A stretch of 64,000 bases of DNA, taken from contig CAYMAS010000006.1 in NCBI GenBank assembly GCA_964388485.1, forward strand, positions 1 through 64,000. Reading direction: 5' to 3'. Numbering within the stretch: the stretch's first letter is position 1; every line of letters starts with the position of its first letter. Source of the stretch: JBCDKH01 sp964388485. GTDB taxonomy: Bacteria; Planctomycetota; Phycisphaerae; Tepidisphaerales; Tepidisphaeraceae. This document shows, in pieces, positions 8,378 through 17,169 of the stretch. Position numbers and translations under genes: made by a program. A model generated the notes under the pieces. It saw nothing but the letters and a program-made list of their open reading frames with translations. It did not search any database and was not told where the DNA came from.

Positions 8378-10117
8378 ATGACAACACCTCACGCCCCCGC
8401 AGTCGAGCGGGTGGACCGCACCCTGATTCCCGATGCCCCTGCCGCGACGACCTGCCCCGTCTGTGGCTACCTGCGGTTCGGAATCTCCGACGCGGCTCGA
8501 TGCCCCGAATGCGGTCACGACCCTGCGACGCCGGCAGAGCATCACGTGCTCGACGACGAACGGGCTCATGCTCGCTTTGTCACGATCGGCTTGATTCTCC
8601 TGGCAACGACGACGTTCACGCTGCTGGGCGTGACGCTGTTGATGCGGTTCCGCAGCGGCTGGGGCGGGTCGCTGCCGGTCGTGAACTTCCCGGGCCCGAA
8701 GGTTTGGGCGGCGGCGTTGGTGCAGCGGTCCGTCGGCTCCCGGCCCGAGTGGCTGGGCGTGACGGGGACGGTGACGGCACTCAAGACGGGGTTGGCGATT
8801 TGGCTCCTGACCATGCCGCGTCATGTCGGCGGTGAGTTTCTGAGCCTGCGCATCGTGGTGCGATGGGGCTCGATTCTCCTACTCGGCGGCGGATTCGGCA
8901 TCGCGTTGAGCCTTTGGGGCGTGCCGTTCTGGGGGACAGACGGCCGCGAAAGTCTGTTCATGATGCTGGTCCTCTTCGTGGAGTTGCCGGCAACGTTGCT
9001 GCTTTACCTGCAGCTGCGGTCGCTGTCGCGTTGGAACCGTCGGACGACGGCGGCGTTGACGACGCTCTGCATCGGCGTGCCGATCCTGATCGGGCTGGCG
9101 GTGGTGGCGTTTGCCATCCGCGACAAGGTTACGACGATCGAGTTCGAGCTCACCCACGCGATCATGAACGCCGGCTACGGCGCGGCGGCCGTGGCACTGG
9201 CGATGCTGTCGCTCGGGGCGATCCTGGACCTGACGCGGCACTACGCGATCATCGGGTTCGGCGGCTGGGCGAAGTGGCTGGCAACGGAATCGGTTGGCGT
9301 TGCGGGCTTGATGGTGCGGGGGATGCGTTGGGTGCGAACATCGTGGCCGACGACGGTGCTGCTCATCGGCATCGGCGGGTGGCTGGTGCTGACGATGATC
9401 AACGTCAGCGAGATGACCTGGATGGCCAGGCGTCGCGGAACGCTGGGCGACGTGCCGTTCTTCGGCTTTCTCGGGCCCAAGTTCGGCGTGAGCTTCCTGG
9501 CGACGAGCAGCGAATACCGCGGCAGTCAGTACTACGACAGGACCTGGCTCGGCGACTCGCCGCTGTGGTGGACGATGCGGTCGCTGGTGGTCTTGTGGGC
9601 TTTGACGTACCGGCAGCGTGACGAGGTGCGATGGCTGCGAAACCTGCGACTGGCGGCGAGGTGGTTGCCGACGCTGGCGATCGGCGGGTTGCTGGCGTTG
9701 ATCAGCGTGCTCGGATCGCTGCCGCACGAGTCGCGGGAGGTGCTGTCGTACCAGAGCAAGTTCCTCCTGATGACGGTCGCCTCGGTGGAGCTGCCGGCGT
9801 CGCTGCTGACTTACGCGTATCTGATCGGCTTGTCGTGGTCGTTAGGGCATCAGGCCTTAGCCCGTCGCATCGGGCTCGCCTTTGGCCTGGCGACCGTGCT
9901 TCTGTCGATGTGCCTGATCGTCGCGCTGTCGACCAACGTGCAGAGCTTCCGCTGGATGTCCTGGCAAACGTCGCCCGCCTGGCTGGTCGCCGGCGCCACA
10001 CTCGGTGCCGCAGTCGTGGCGATCAGCGTCTACGCGACGTGGCAGATCTTCTCACTCGCCTCGACACTGGCATTCGACGGCACTCGCGCTGCGCATCGGC
10101 GGCCGCCAAGGATTTAG
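8378..10117 (+). CDS. Polytopic membrane protein with N-terminal zinc ribbon, function unknown
   Basis: The 579-residue protein starts at ATG 8378 (MTTPHAPAVERVD); the longer open frame upstream is antisense to the glycosyltransferase. Residues about 25-50 form a short zinc ribbon with two CxxC pairs (CPVCGYLRFG and CPECGHD). A string of roughly 12-14 hydrophobic segments follows, apparently in two similar halves, since the stretch around residues 55-290 and that around 330-560 have similar segment spacing and both contain a GPK motif (FPGPKVW, FLGPKFG). That suggests an internal duplication. I do not recognise a named family. Zinc ribbons ahead of multipass domains are common in planctomycete membrane proteins. 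Confidence 0.7.
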   Translation: MTTPHAPAVERVDRTLIPDAPAATTCPVCGYLRFGISDAARCPECGHDPATPAEHHVLDDERAHARFVTIGLILLATTTFTLLGVTLLMRFRSGWGGSLPVVNFPGPKVWAAALVQRSVGSRPEWLGVTGTVTALKTGLAIWLLTMPRHVGGEFLSLRIVVRWGSILLLGGGFGIALSLWGVPFWGTDGRESLFMMLVLFVELPATLLLYLQLRSLSRWNRRTTAALTTLCIGVPILIGLAVVAFAIRDKVTTIEFELTHAIMNAGYGAAAVALAMLSLGAILDLTRHYAIIGFGGWAKWLATESVGVAGLMVRGMRWVRTSWPTTVLLIGIGGWLVLTMINVSEMTWMARRRGTLGDVPFFGFLGPKFGVSFLATSSEYRGSQYYDRTWLGDSPLWWTMRSLVVLWALTYRQRDEVRWLRNLRLAARWLPTLAIGGLLALISVLGSLPHESREVLSYQSKFLLMTVASVELPASLLTYAYLIGLSWSLGHQALARRIGLAFGLATVLLSMCLIVALSTNVQSFRWMSWQTSPAWLVAGATLGAAVVAISVYATWQIFSLASTLAFDGTRAAHRRPPRI

Positions 10118-10391
10118 GCGAAAATGTGATCTGACGACAGGCGCTCCACGTGGAGCGCCGATTCGAACCGCCGATCATCGTTTGGCCACAGCTATGAGGG
10201 TTCTTCGGCAAGACGCGCTCCACGTGGAGCGCACATCGACGCCGCAACGGTGTCATCGGCGAACACCTGGCGGTCGAACATCCGTCGGCGGCGTCGGGTC
10301 GGCGTGCAGGTTCCAGTCGCCAAGGTGCACGGGGCGGTCAGTTTTTGATCGCTTGCAATGCCGCTACCACGGGCGACGCTCGCGATCGAAT
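10118..10391. other. Intergenic region with composite palindrome element
   Basis: Between two tail-to-tail genes there is no supported coding sequence. The region holds the paired CACGTG palindromes described at 10141-10232; the rest shows nothing recognisable. Confidence 0.7.
10141..10232. repeat. Composite element: two identical 18-bp palindromes flanking a 56-bp core (copy A)
   Basis: The perfect palindrome GCGCTCCACGTGGAGCGC occurs at 10141-10158 and again at 10215-10232. The core between them contains TTTGGCCACAGC and GAGGGTTC. A second element with the same architecture and a similar core in the opposite orientation lies at 51764-51844. Confidence 0.85.
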
Positions 10392-11612
10392 CTAGAAACT
10401 CGAGACCTGCGTGATCTCCGCTTCACGGGTCTGCTTCTCGAACGTGCTCGACTCCGCCTTCTCCTTGAGCATCGACGCGTACCGCTCGTCCGCCTCATCA
10501 TCGAACGGCAGATCGACCCACTCGTCCGTCCAAGCGCTGAGCAACATCGCATTCGCCAGCATCACCCCGTTGAGCCCGTCGGTGCCGGGCGCCAGCAGCT
10601 CCTTGCCATCGAGGATCGCCTCGGTCCAGTTGACCAGGATGCCGCGGTGCTCCGGGCCACTGCCACCGGGGACCTCGGTCTTCCACGTCTCGGGCTTGGC
10701 AAAGCCGGCTTCTGTCTCGGTGTTGAACTTCTTGACGCTCTCGACGGTCCGCCAGAACGTGATGTCCGAGCCCTCCATCAGCACCTTGCCGCGGTCGCTG
10801 GCGATTTCCATGAACTGCGTTCCCGGTGCCTCGCCGGTTGAGGTCACGAAGGTGCCCGTCGCACCGTTCTCGTACTCGACGTAGCACGTCACCTCGTCTT
10901 CCGTCTCGATGTGGTGATGGTGGCCCATCTTGCAGAAGGCCCGCACCCGCTTGGGCATGCCGCAGATCCATTGGAAGAGGTCCAGGTTGTGCGGGCTTTG
11001 GTTGAGCAGCACCGCCCCGCCTTCGCCTTCCCAGGTGCCCTTCCAGTCAGCCGTGTCGTAGTAGAACTGCGTGCGAAACCAGTCGGTCAGGACGTACATC
11101 GTCCGCTTGATCTCGCCGAGCTCGCCACTCTGCACGAGCTTGCGCATCTGCTGGTGGCTCTTGCGGGTTCGCTGGTTGAACATGATGCCGAAGACCAGGT
11201 TCTTCTCCGCCTTGGCCTTCGTCGCCGCCGCGTTCATCTCCTTGACCTGCTTCGTATAAACGCCCGCCGGCTTCTCGCTCAGGACGTGCAGGCCGTGCTC
11301 GAACGCCTCGATCGCCAGCGGCGGGTGGAAGTAGTGCGGCGTTGCGATCAGGACCGCGTCCACCTCGCCGCTCTTCATCAGGTCCGTCGCGCTGCTGAAA
11401 CCTTTGACAGGATAATTCGCCGTCTTGTTGATCGCGTTGTCGAGAGCCTTGGCCTTCGTGTCCGCCACCGCCGTCACCTTCAGCCGCGGCACCGCCTTGT
11501 CGCCAGTCAGCATCGCCAGGTGCGACGAGCCCATCCCGCCCATCCCGATGATGCCGAGACGAAGTTCCTTGGGGGCGTCGGGAGTCGTTTGGCCGGTGGT
11601 GGTGTCGCTCAT
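10392..11612 (-). CDS. Gfo/Idh/MocA family NAD(P)-dependent oxidoreductase
   Basis: The 406-residue cytoplasmic enzyme has an N-terminal Rossmann fold with the dinucleotide loop LGIIGMGGMGSSH (about residues 18-30). The family motif SEKPAGV (EKP, about residue 112) supplies the catalytic lysine, and NQSPHNLDLFQW carries the conserved His/Asp of the GFO_IDH_MocA C-terminal domain. Typical substrates are sugars, inositols or sugar derivatives; the exact one cannot be read from the sequence. A run of four histidines (MGHHHHIE) is present near residue 235. It stands alone between a repeat-bearing gap and a 142-base gap. Confidence 0.88.
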   Translation of the reverse strand: MSDTTTGQTTPDAPKELRLGIIGMGGMGSSHLAMLTGDKAVPRLKVTAVADTKAKALDNAINKTANYPVKGFSSATDLMKSGEVDAVLIATPHYFHPPLAIEAFEHGLHVLSEKPAGVYTKQVKEMNAAATKAKAEKNLVFGIMFNQRTRKSHQQMRKLVQSGELGEIKRTMYVLTDWFRTQFYYDTADWKGTWEGEGGAVLLNQSPHNLDLFQWICGMPKRVRAFCKMGHHHHIETEDEVTCYVEYENGATGTFVTSTGEAPGTQFMEIASDRGKVLMEGSDITFWRTVESVKKFNTETEAGFAKPETWKTEVPGGSGPEHRGILVNWTEAILDGKELLAPGTDGLNGVMLANAMLLSAWTDEWVDLPFDDEADERYASMLKEKAESSTFEKQTREAEITQVSSF

Positions 11613-11754
11613 GGGCGAAGCAGTGTCGCGGAAATGGCCGAACGTCGCAACAACCGAATCGATAGCGACACCGCTAGGTCGAATCTCCTCGGTGCAAAGG
11701 AGCTTGCTCCATCAGACGACTTGCAAGATCAAGACGGCCCGTGACACCTCCGGA

Positions 11755-12588
11755 TCACCGTGCCATCTCGCGTAACACCGCCGCCAGCTGGGTCGTGCCG
11801 GTCCAGCCGGGGGTCATGATCCGCGACTCCGTTACCACGCGGACGTCCTGCCATGGAATCCCCACGTCGCCGGCGACGCGAGACCAACGGTCTCGGGCCT
11901 CTTCCACCTGTCGATCCGCGGCGTCGGGGAGCAGCACGACGACCCGATCCACCTCCAACGCCGCCAACGCCTCCTCGTTCAGCGTCGGCCAGTCCGCCAA
12001 GTCGTCGCCCACCGCGTTGACGCCGCCAGCGTGGTGGATCAGGTCGTCGATGTAGTTGTTCCGACCCGCGGCAAAGGTGAAGTCGCCATCGAGCAGCACC
12101 AGCACCCTCAGCGGCGACGACGTGCTCCGGCTTCGACCCAGCTCCTCCGCGTAAGCCTCCCTCGCCGCCCGCTCGGACAGACCCGCCGTCGCCGCCAGGG
12201 TGCCGACGAGTCGCCGCACGTCGTCCAGCCGCACGATGCGAGCGTCGATCCACTCGATGCCCAGTTCCTCGGCCCGCTGCCGGTCCGATGCCGACAACCG
12301 CTCGATGTCCGTGCCGATCGCCAGAAAGGCCGGCCTGACCGCGGCGAGGGTTTCCCAGTCGATGGCCAACGCGTCGCCGGCGTGGGGCAGGTCCAGACCG
12401 TCGAATCGGCTGACGGCGACGAGAGCGTCCGTCGCATCGAGCTGGAGCAGAATGTCCGTCACCGCCGGCGAGGTCGAGGCGATACCGCGTGGCGGTGGTG
12501 GCTCCGGCTGTTCGCAGCCGCTGATGACCAGCAGCCCGAGAAGCCCAAGCAGCGCGACAGAAAGCAAGATTGGTCGCAGGGCCAACAC
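11755..12588 (-). CDS. BtuF-like periplasmic substrate-binding lipoprotein (cobalamin/siderophore family)
   Basis: The 277-residue product resembles the helical-backbone (class III) binding proteins of B12 and iron-siderophore importers. Conserved stretches are RGIASTSPAVTDILLQL near the N-terminus, VRPAFLAIG, and GRNNYIDDLIHHAGGVNA near residue 190. The GTG at 12588 gives a clean lipoprotein signal ending in the lipobox VISGC; the longer frame upstream is antisense to the next gene. No btuC or btuD is adjacent. The cobalamin-dependent metH in this window makes a B12 role plausible but not proven. The divergent gene at 12594 starts only five bases away, so each promoter must lie inside the other's coding region. 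Confidence 0.75.
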   Translation of the reverse strand: MLALRPILLSVALLGLLGLLVISGCEQPEPPPPRGIASTSPAVTDILLQLDATDALVAVSRFDGLDLPHAGDALAIDWETLAAVRPAFLAIGTDIERLSASDRQRAEELGIEWIDARIVRLDDVRRLVGTLAATAGLSERAAREAYAEELGRSRSTSSPLRVLVLLDGDFTFAAGRNNYIDDLIHHAGGVNAVGDDLADWPTLNEEALAALEVDRVVVLLPDAADRQVEEARDRWSRVAGDVGIPWQDVRVVTESRIMTPGWTGTTQLAAVLREMAR

Positions 12589-12593
12589 GGAGT

Positions 12594-13628
12594 ATGTTGA
12601 GCCTACCCGTGTCCAGAGCCACCGCGAAACGATCCGCCAAGCGAAAGAGCCGCGAGCAACGCCTCGCCGAGCGTGCCCGCACCACCGAAGATCAAGAGCC
12701 GCTCCAACCTGTGATGGCCGAGACGGGCGACGGGTCGGTGGCGGGCGACGAGTCAACATTGATCGACGACACCGCGATCCAACACGTCGAAGCGACGCCC
12801 GCCGAGGAACCGGGGCTCGTCGAAAAACTCGTCGGTGGCGGAGCTCCGGAGGTCGACGGCGACACCGGGCTCGTCCACTACCGGAAGAAGCCTGGCTTCC
12901 TCCGGCCTCTCGCCCGCCGTGCCTACGAACGCGACGCCACACTCGCCAGCATCCGTCGCGGGTTCGACGACCTGACGGGCCTGATGGCGGACATCCGCGA
13001 CGGGCTCGACGATTCGGTCGTGCGTCAGGGGGACCTACTCGATCAGCTCAAGTGGCTGCCGACGGTGGCGAAACAGAACGCCGATTCCGCCCAGCGGCTC
13101 GAGGAGCAGTTCAAGTCGAACACGAGCCAACTGGCCAAGAGCAACGAGTTGGCGGGCGAGCATCTTCGCGTGCAGAGTGAGTCGCTCCGCACCCAGGCGG
13201 AGAGCGTCAAGGCCCTTCGCGATCAGATCCTGGGCCAGCGGCAGCAGAGCGACAAGCTCAACGACGTTCTCGGCAAAATGACCCGCGAGTCGCGTGATCA
13301 GAAACGGGACGTCGACGACATGCAGGAGCGAATGGACAAGATGCGGCAGAGCGATCAGAGCATCGCCGACAACCTCGGCGGCGTCGCGGGTGCCATTCGC
13401 CACGTCAGTCAACAGACGGCCGCCCAGGGCGAGGTCATCACGAAGATGCAGGCCGCGATTGACGAGCGGACGAAGCGGCTGGAAGTCGAAACTGCCAAGC
13501 GTTCAAAGACGCAAGGCCTGCTCATCACGCTCTTGCTGACGATGATGGTCGCCCTGCTCGCAGGGTTGGCGACGCTGGGCTACCTCTACCTGCGAGCCAA
13601 CGACATGCTGCCGAGCTTCCTGGGCTAG
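12594..13628 (+). CDS. Coiled-coil protein with C-terminal membrane anchor, function unknown
   Basis: The 344-residue product has a very basic N-terminus (ATAKRSAKRKSREQR), an acidic low-complexity stretch (about residues 30-85), a conserved-looking segment around YRKKPGFLRPLARRAYERD, and a long heptad-rich coiled coil (about 120-305) dense in Gln, Lys, Glu and Ser. One hydrophobic segment near the C-terminus (LLITLLLTMMVALLAGLAT) should anchor it in the membrane with the coil in the cytoplasm. ATG 12594 is chosen over an upstream in-frame GTG at 12570, which overlaps the divergent lipoprotein gene; ATG 12714 is another option. No named family is recognised. It could be a scaffold or filament-organising protein. 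Confidence 0.65.
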   Translation: MLSLPVSRATAKRSAKRKSREQRLAERARTTEDQEPLQPVMAETGDGSVAGDESTLIDDTAIQHVEATPAEEPGLVEKLVGGGAPEVDGDTGLVHYRKKPGFLRPLARRAYERDATLASIRRGFDDLTGLMADIRDGLDDSVVRQGDLLDQLKWLPTVAKQNADSAQRLEEQFKSNTSQLAKSNELAGEHLRVQSESLRTQAESVKALRDQILGQRQQSDKLNDVLGKMTRESRDQKRDVDDMQERMDKMRQSDQSIADNLGGVAGAIRHVSQQTAAQGEVITKMQAAIDERTKRLEVETAKRSKTQGLLITLLLTMMVALLAGLATLGYLYLRANDMLPSFLG

Positions 13629-13659
13629 GGCGATGGTCGTCCCTCAGCACCGTTTGGAT

Positions 13660-13756
13660 CTCCTTCGTCATCCCGATCGCAGTCGAGGGACCTCGTCGGG
13701 TACGCGTCCTTCTGGCGAGCTCCCTCGACTCGCTGCGCTCGCTCGGAATGACGGAG
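13660..13756. repeat. Long hairpin repeat, CGTCATCCCGAGCG family, copy 2
   Basis: The left arm begins CTCCTTCGTCATCCCGATCGC and the right arm ends CTCGCTCGGAATGACGGAG. The arms match those of the copies at 5808 and 22105 with a few substitutions, and the centre differs. It lies between two convergent genes. Confidence 0.85.
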
Positions 13757-13782
13757 TGGAGCAAAGGCGACTTCAAGGTGCT

Positions 13783-14802
13783 CTACAACCGCAGCGACGC
13801 GAAGGCGGAGACGAGCAATCCCGGTTCCGCCTCGACGTCGAAGAGTTCGTTGCCGCTGTCTTCGACGAGTTCGTAGTTCGTGTAGACGTCCGAACCGATT
13901 GTGACGCCGACCTGAATGCGGTCGTCCACCTGGTACTCGGCGGCGACGTCGACCGTGAGGCGGCGGTTGATGAGGATCAGGTCGTCCTGCTCGAGGCGAA
14001 AGTCGTTGCCCTCCCACTTAGCCCCGACGCTGAGGGCCAGCCGGTCGTCGAACCGGTAGCCGCCGCGGAGGCCCAGGCCCTGGCTCTCGAAGAAGACGTC
14101 GCCCGGGCCGCGGTCGATGTTGAGGCTGATGATCGGCACGACCAGCGTCGAGTCGTCGAGCTGCGCGAACGCCGCGACGCCGACGAGGACATTGGCCTGC
14201 TCGTTGAGCACGCGGCGGTAGCCGATGAAGCCGCCGGGCGTGAAGCTGTCGCCGACGTCGGCTCCTTCTTCGAAGGCGAAGCTGAAGAACCCGCCGACGG
14301 CGAGGCTCGACGCCTTGTCGAGCGCGATCGTCAGCCGCGGGTTGACGTTGAAGGAGTAGGCCTGCTCCAGCAGATCGTCGCTCAGCCCGAAAGCGGCACC
14401 CTGGGGCCCGAGCTGGTCGAGGTCGAACGACAGGGCGTTGAAGCCGAAGCTGACGCTGTAGCCCAGGAGCGGGCCGGTGATGTCCTGCGGGCCTGCGGGA
14501 CGCGAGCCGTCGAGCGCGAGGAAGCCGGTGTCGAGCGAGACGCTGGCCCCGACCTTGAACCGCTCGCTCGTTCCGCCGCCTTTGAGGTCGCTCTCGAACG
14601 TGTTCTCGGCGACGACGTTGGCCGACAGCGACTTACCGGGAATAACGAACGGTGGGACGTCCCCGTCGGGTGGGCCGGCGGCGGTGTCGGCATCGAGCGG
14701 CTCGACCGGCGGCGTGACCTGAGCAGAGGCGATGCTTCCGCCGAGGAGCGGAATCGCTAGCATCGATGCCGCGATTCGGCTTGGCTGGAAGACGCGTTGC
14801 AT
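13783..14802 (-). CDS. Outer-membrane beta-barrel protein (DUF6268-like)
   Basis: The 339-residue product has a signal peptide (about residues 1-27, ending SIASAQ) and then a linker rich in Pro and Asp. The remainder alternates polar and hydrophobic residues in short strands with acidic turns, as in outer-membrane barrels. Strand-like stretches include YSVSFGFNALSFDLDQL, GGFIGYRR and LVSAFASLRL, the last being a typical barrel C-terminus. It resembles the DUF6268 proteins common in planctomycetes, but that match is from memory of the pattern. No partner gene points to a substrate. A hairpin repeat lies just beyond its 3' end. Confidence 0.65.
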   Translation of the reverse strand: MQRVFQPSRIAASMLAIPLLGGSIASAQVTPPVEPLDADTAAGPPDGDVPPFVIPGKSLSANVVAENTFESDLKGGGTSERFKVGASVSLDTGFLALDGSRPAGPQDITGPLLGYSVSFGFNALSFDLDQLGPQGAAFGLSDDLLEQAYSFNVNPRLTIALDKASSLAVGGFFSFAFEEGADVGDSFTPGGFIGYRRVLNEQANVLVGVAAFAQLDDSTLVVPIISLNIDRGPGDVFFESQGLGLRGGYRFDDRLALSVGAKWEGNDFRLEQDDLILINRRLTVDVAAEYQVDDRIQVGVTIGSDVYTNYELVEDSGNELFDVEAEPGLLVSAFASLRL

Positions 14803-14855
14803 GAGGGCGTTCTAGCTTCACCCCTCGACTCGGTCAAAGTGCCGTTGTTGCCGCC

Positions 14856-16757
14856 ATGCCGACTGACCCGTCCCAACTCAGCACCGTGATGCCTCGCCTG
14901 ATCGCGGCATGGCTGCTGGACGCGTTGCCGATCTTTCTGGCGTTGGTGCCGGGCACGCTCGGGTTTGCGTGCCTTTTGCGTCGCCTGCTGCCGAGGACGC
15001 CGCGGTCGTTGGTGCTGGTGAGCGGGTTCGGTCTGCACGTCCTGTGGCTGGTGACGGTCGGGCATCTGCTGGGCCTTGTCGGGGTATTGGGGTTCGCGAC
15101 GTCGGTTATGCTCCTCTTGTTGCCGTCGGCAGGCATGGCGGCGGGTCATCGGTGGGTGAGCGCGATCGGGCCGATCCGTTGGCAGCCGTTTCACGCTCTT
15201 TGGCTGCTGCCATTGGTCAGCGGCGTCGTGACGATGGTTGCCGCCTCGATGCCGCCGGGGTCGCTCTGGGGCGGCGAGCCCAACGCGTACGACGTCCTGA
15301 GCTATCACCTGCAGATTCCACGCGAGTGGCACGACGTCGGGCGGATCGTGCCGCTGGAGCACAATGTCTTCAGCCGAATGCCGCTGGGCAACGAAGTGCT
15401 GTTCCTGATCGCGATGCACCTCAAGGGCGGTGCCGCGGGAGCGACGTTGTCGGCGCACTTCGTCAATGTCGCGCTCGGCTTGGGTACGACGCTGGCCGGC
15501 TACGCCGCCGTCCGCGGCATCGGCGGCTCCAAGCCGGCGGGGATCGTCGCCGCCATGCTGATCGCCGGGACGCCGTGGGTCATGATGCTGTCGAGCATCG
15601 CGTACAACGAGCCGCTCTACCTGCTGGCGACGGCATTGACGGTGGCGTGGTTGTTGCGAGTGATCGCCAAGCCTGAGGCCGCGGGACCTGCGAAGCCGAC
15701 ATCCGAATCACAGGCACCGCAATCCGGATCTGCGTCACGCGAAGCGGACGGCATCTGGACGCTCGTGCTGTGCGGGCTCTTCGTCGGACTCGGCACCACG
15801 GCGAAGTACCCAGCAGTTGCGATGATCTTGGTGCCTGTGGTCCTCATCGTTGGGATGACGCAACGGAGCGTGATGAAGCCGCTGTTGGTCGCCGGTGTCG
15901 CGGCTGCCGTGGCTGGTCCCTGGCTCGTCCGCAACGCGATTTGGCACGCGAATCCTGTATCGCCGCTTGTCTTCGGCGTCGGGGAGTGGGAGCAAGTTCG
16001 ACTCGACCGCTTCGCCGAAGCTCACTCGAGTCCGCCCGATGAGTCAGGATCTGACCCGATCTTCGGCGAGGTTCTGCTCGATGGAAGATTCGGCTACGGA
16101 CTCGTTCCTCTGAGTCTCCTTGCCGCGACACTGCTCGGCCACGTCAAGCATCGTGCTGCGTGGATCGCCGGCCCCTGGGTCGGCGTCATGCTCGGCGTCT
16201 GGTGGTTCGCCACCCACGAGATCGGCCGATTTCTCGTCCCGGTCATCCCGATCTTCGCCATCACCACCGGCGTCGCGGCGACGCGGCATCCGTGGATCGT
16301 CTGGCTCGCTCCGCTCGTCGCGGGCTTCGGCCTCGTCCAGACGCTCTTCCTCCACGACCCTGACCTCCCCGACATCGACAGCGGCCTCATCGGCCTGCTC
16401 GGCGATGATCGTTTGCAAGTTCTCGGGCTCCATGGCCTGCCGATCTACCTGTCGCCTTTTGACGAAGATCCGGGCGTCGCCGTCTATCTCGTCGGCGACG
16501 CCAAGGCCTACGCCTACCCCGCGGCAGACCTTCACTACAAGGTCGTGTTCGACGTCCCGCCCGCCGACGACGCCCTGACCGCTTGGCTCGGCGATGCCCT
16601 CGAAGACGCGCCGGACGACGCTTTGGTCGTCACCAGCAGGTCCGAGCTCGACCGCCTGCATCGCACCTACGGCACGCCGCTGTTGACGGTCGACCTTCCA
16701 CCCGTTGCCACCATGCGGCAGGTGCGCAACGCCCTGTCTGACGCTGCCGACCAGTAG
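14856..16757 (+). CDS. GT-C fold membrane glycosyltransferase (dolichyl-phosphate-mannosyltransferase-like)
   Basis: The 633-residue polytopic membrane protein has about ten to twelve hydrophobic segments. After the first helices, a luminal loop carries a DE/DD-like acidic motif in GEPNAYDVLSYHLQIPREW, followed by PLGNEVLFLIAMHLKG. SSIAYNEPLYLLATAL is typical of ArnT/PMT/RgtA-type enzymes that use polyprenyl-phosphate sugars. The C-terminal 120 residues are soluble (LVGDAKAYAYPAADLHYKV) and probably periplasmic. ATG 14856 is used; a later ATG at codon 12 (MPRLIAAWLL) would also precede the first helix. It starts 53 bases from the divergent barrel gene. Acceptor and sugar are unknown. Confidence 0.75.
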   Translation: MPTDPSQLSTVMPRLIAAWLLDALPIFLALVPGTLGFACLLRRLLPRTPRSLVLVSGFGLHVLWLVTVGHLLGLVGVLGFATSVMLLLLPSAGMAAGHRWVSAIGPIRWQPFHALWLLPLVSGVVTMVAASMPPGSLWGGEPNAYDVLSYHLQIPREWHDVGRIVPLEHNVFSRMPLGNEVLFLIAMHLKGGAAGATLSAHFVNVALGLGTTLAGYAAVRGIGGSKPAGIVAAMLIAGTPWVMMLSSIAYNEPLYLLATALTVAWLLRVIAKPEAAGPAKPTSESQAPQSGSASREADGIWTLVLCGLFVGLGTTAKYPAVAMILVPVVLIVGMTQRSVMKPLLVAGVAAAVAGPWLVRNAIWHANPVSPLVFGVGEWEQVRLDRFAEAHSSPPDESGSDPIFGEVLLDGRFGYGLVPLSLLAATLLGHVKHRAAWIAGPWVGVMLGVWWFATHEIGRFLVPVIPIFAITTGVAATRHPWIVWLAPLVAGFGLVQTLFLHDPDLPDIDSGLIGLLGDDRLQVLGLHGLPIYLSPFDEDPGVAVYLVGDAKAYAYPAADLHYKVVFDVPPADDALTAWLGDALEDAPDDALVVTSRSELDRLHRTYGTPLLTVDLPPVATMRQVRNALSDAADQ

Positions 16758-16782
16758 CGGCCTGCCTACGCTGTCCGTCCGT

Positions 16783-17169
16783 ATGTCGCGAAGAACAGAA
16801 CGTCTCGGCAGCGCCATCCGGGAAGAAGTCATGTCCGTCGTCCAGCGGGATCTGACCGACCCGCGGCTCGAAGGTACTCTGCCCAGCGTCACCCGCGTCA
16901 ACGTCTCCGAAGACCTTGCCACGGCTGACGTCTACTTCGTTCTCATGGGCACACAAGGCAAGCAGAAGGCCGGGCTCGCGGCGCTGCAAAGTGCCGCGGG
17001 CTTGATGCGGACCAAGGTCGGCAAGGGCCTGCACACGCGGTCAGTGCCGCAGCTGCGGCTGCACCTCGATGAGCAGTATCGCAAGGAGGTCGAGGTCCTC
17101 GAACTCATCGACAAAGCCAGCAGCGAGTTCAGCCAGCCGAGCAATCAGCCGGAGGAGCCAAGTCGATGA
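16783..17169 (+). CDS. rbfA: 30S ribosome-binding factor A
   Basis: The 128-residue protein assists late 30S subunit maturation by binding near the 5' helix of 16S rRNA. The KH-like fold is visible from MSRRTERLGSAIREEV through DLTDPRLEG, a conserved turn (VTRVNVSEDLATADVYF), to VPQLRLHLDEQY, the usual family landmark. The ATG at 16783 matches the family N-terminus exactly; the open frame upstream is not needed. The stop overlaps the start of the next gene (ATGA at 17166), so the two are translationally coupled. The usual neighbours infB, nusA and truB are not here. Confidence 0.93.
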   Translation: MSRRTERLGSAIREEVMSVVQRDLTDPRLEGTLPSVTRVNVSEDLATADVYFVLMGTQGKQKAGLAALQSAAGLMRTKVGKGLHTRSVPQLRLHLDEQYRKEVEVLELIDKASSEFSQPSNQPEEPSR

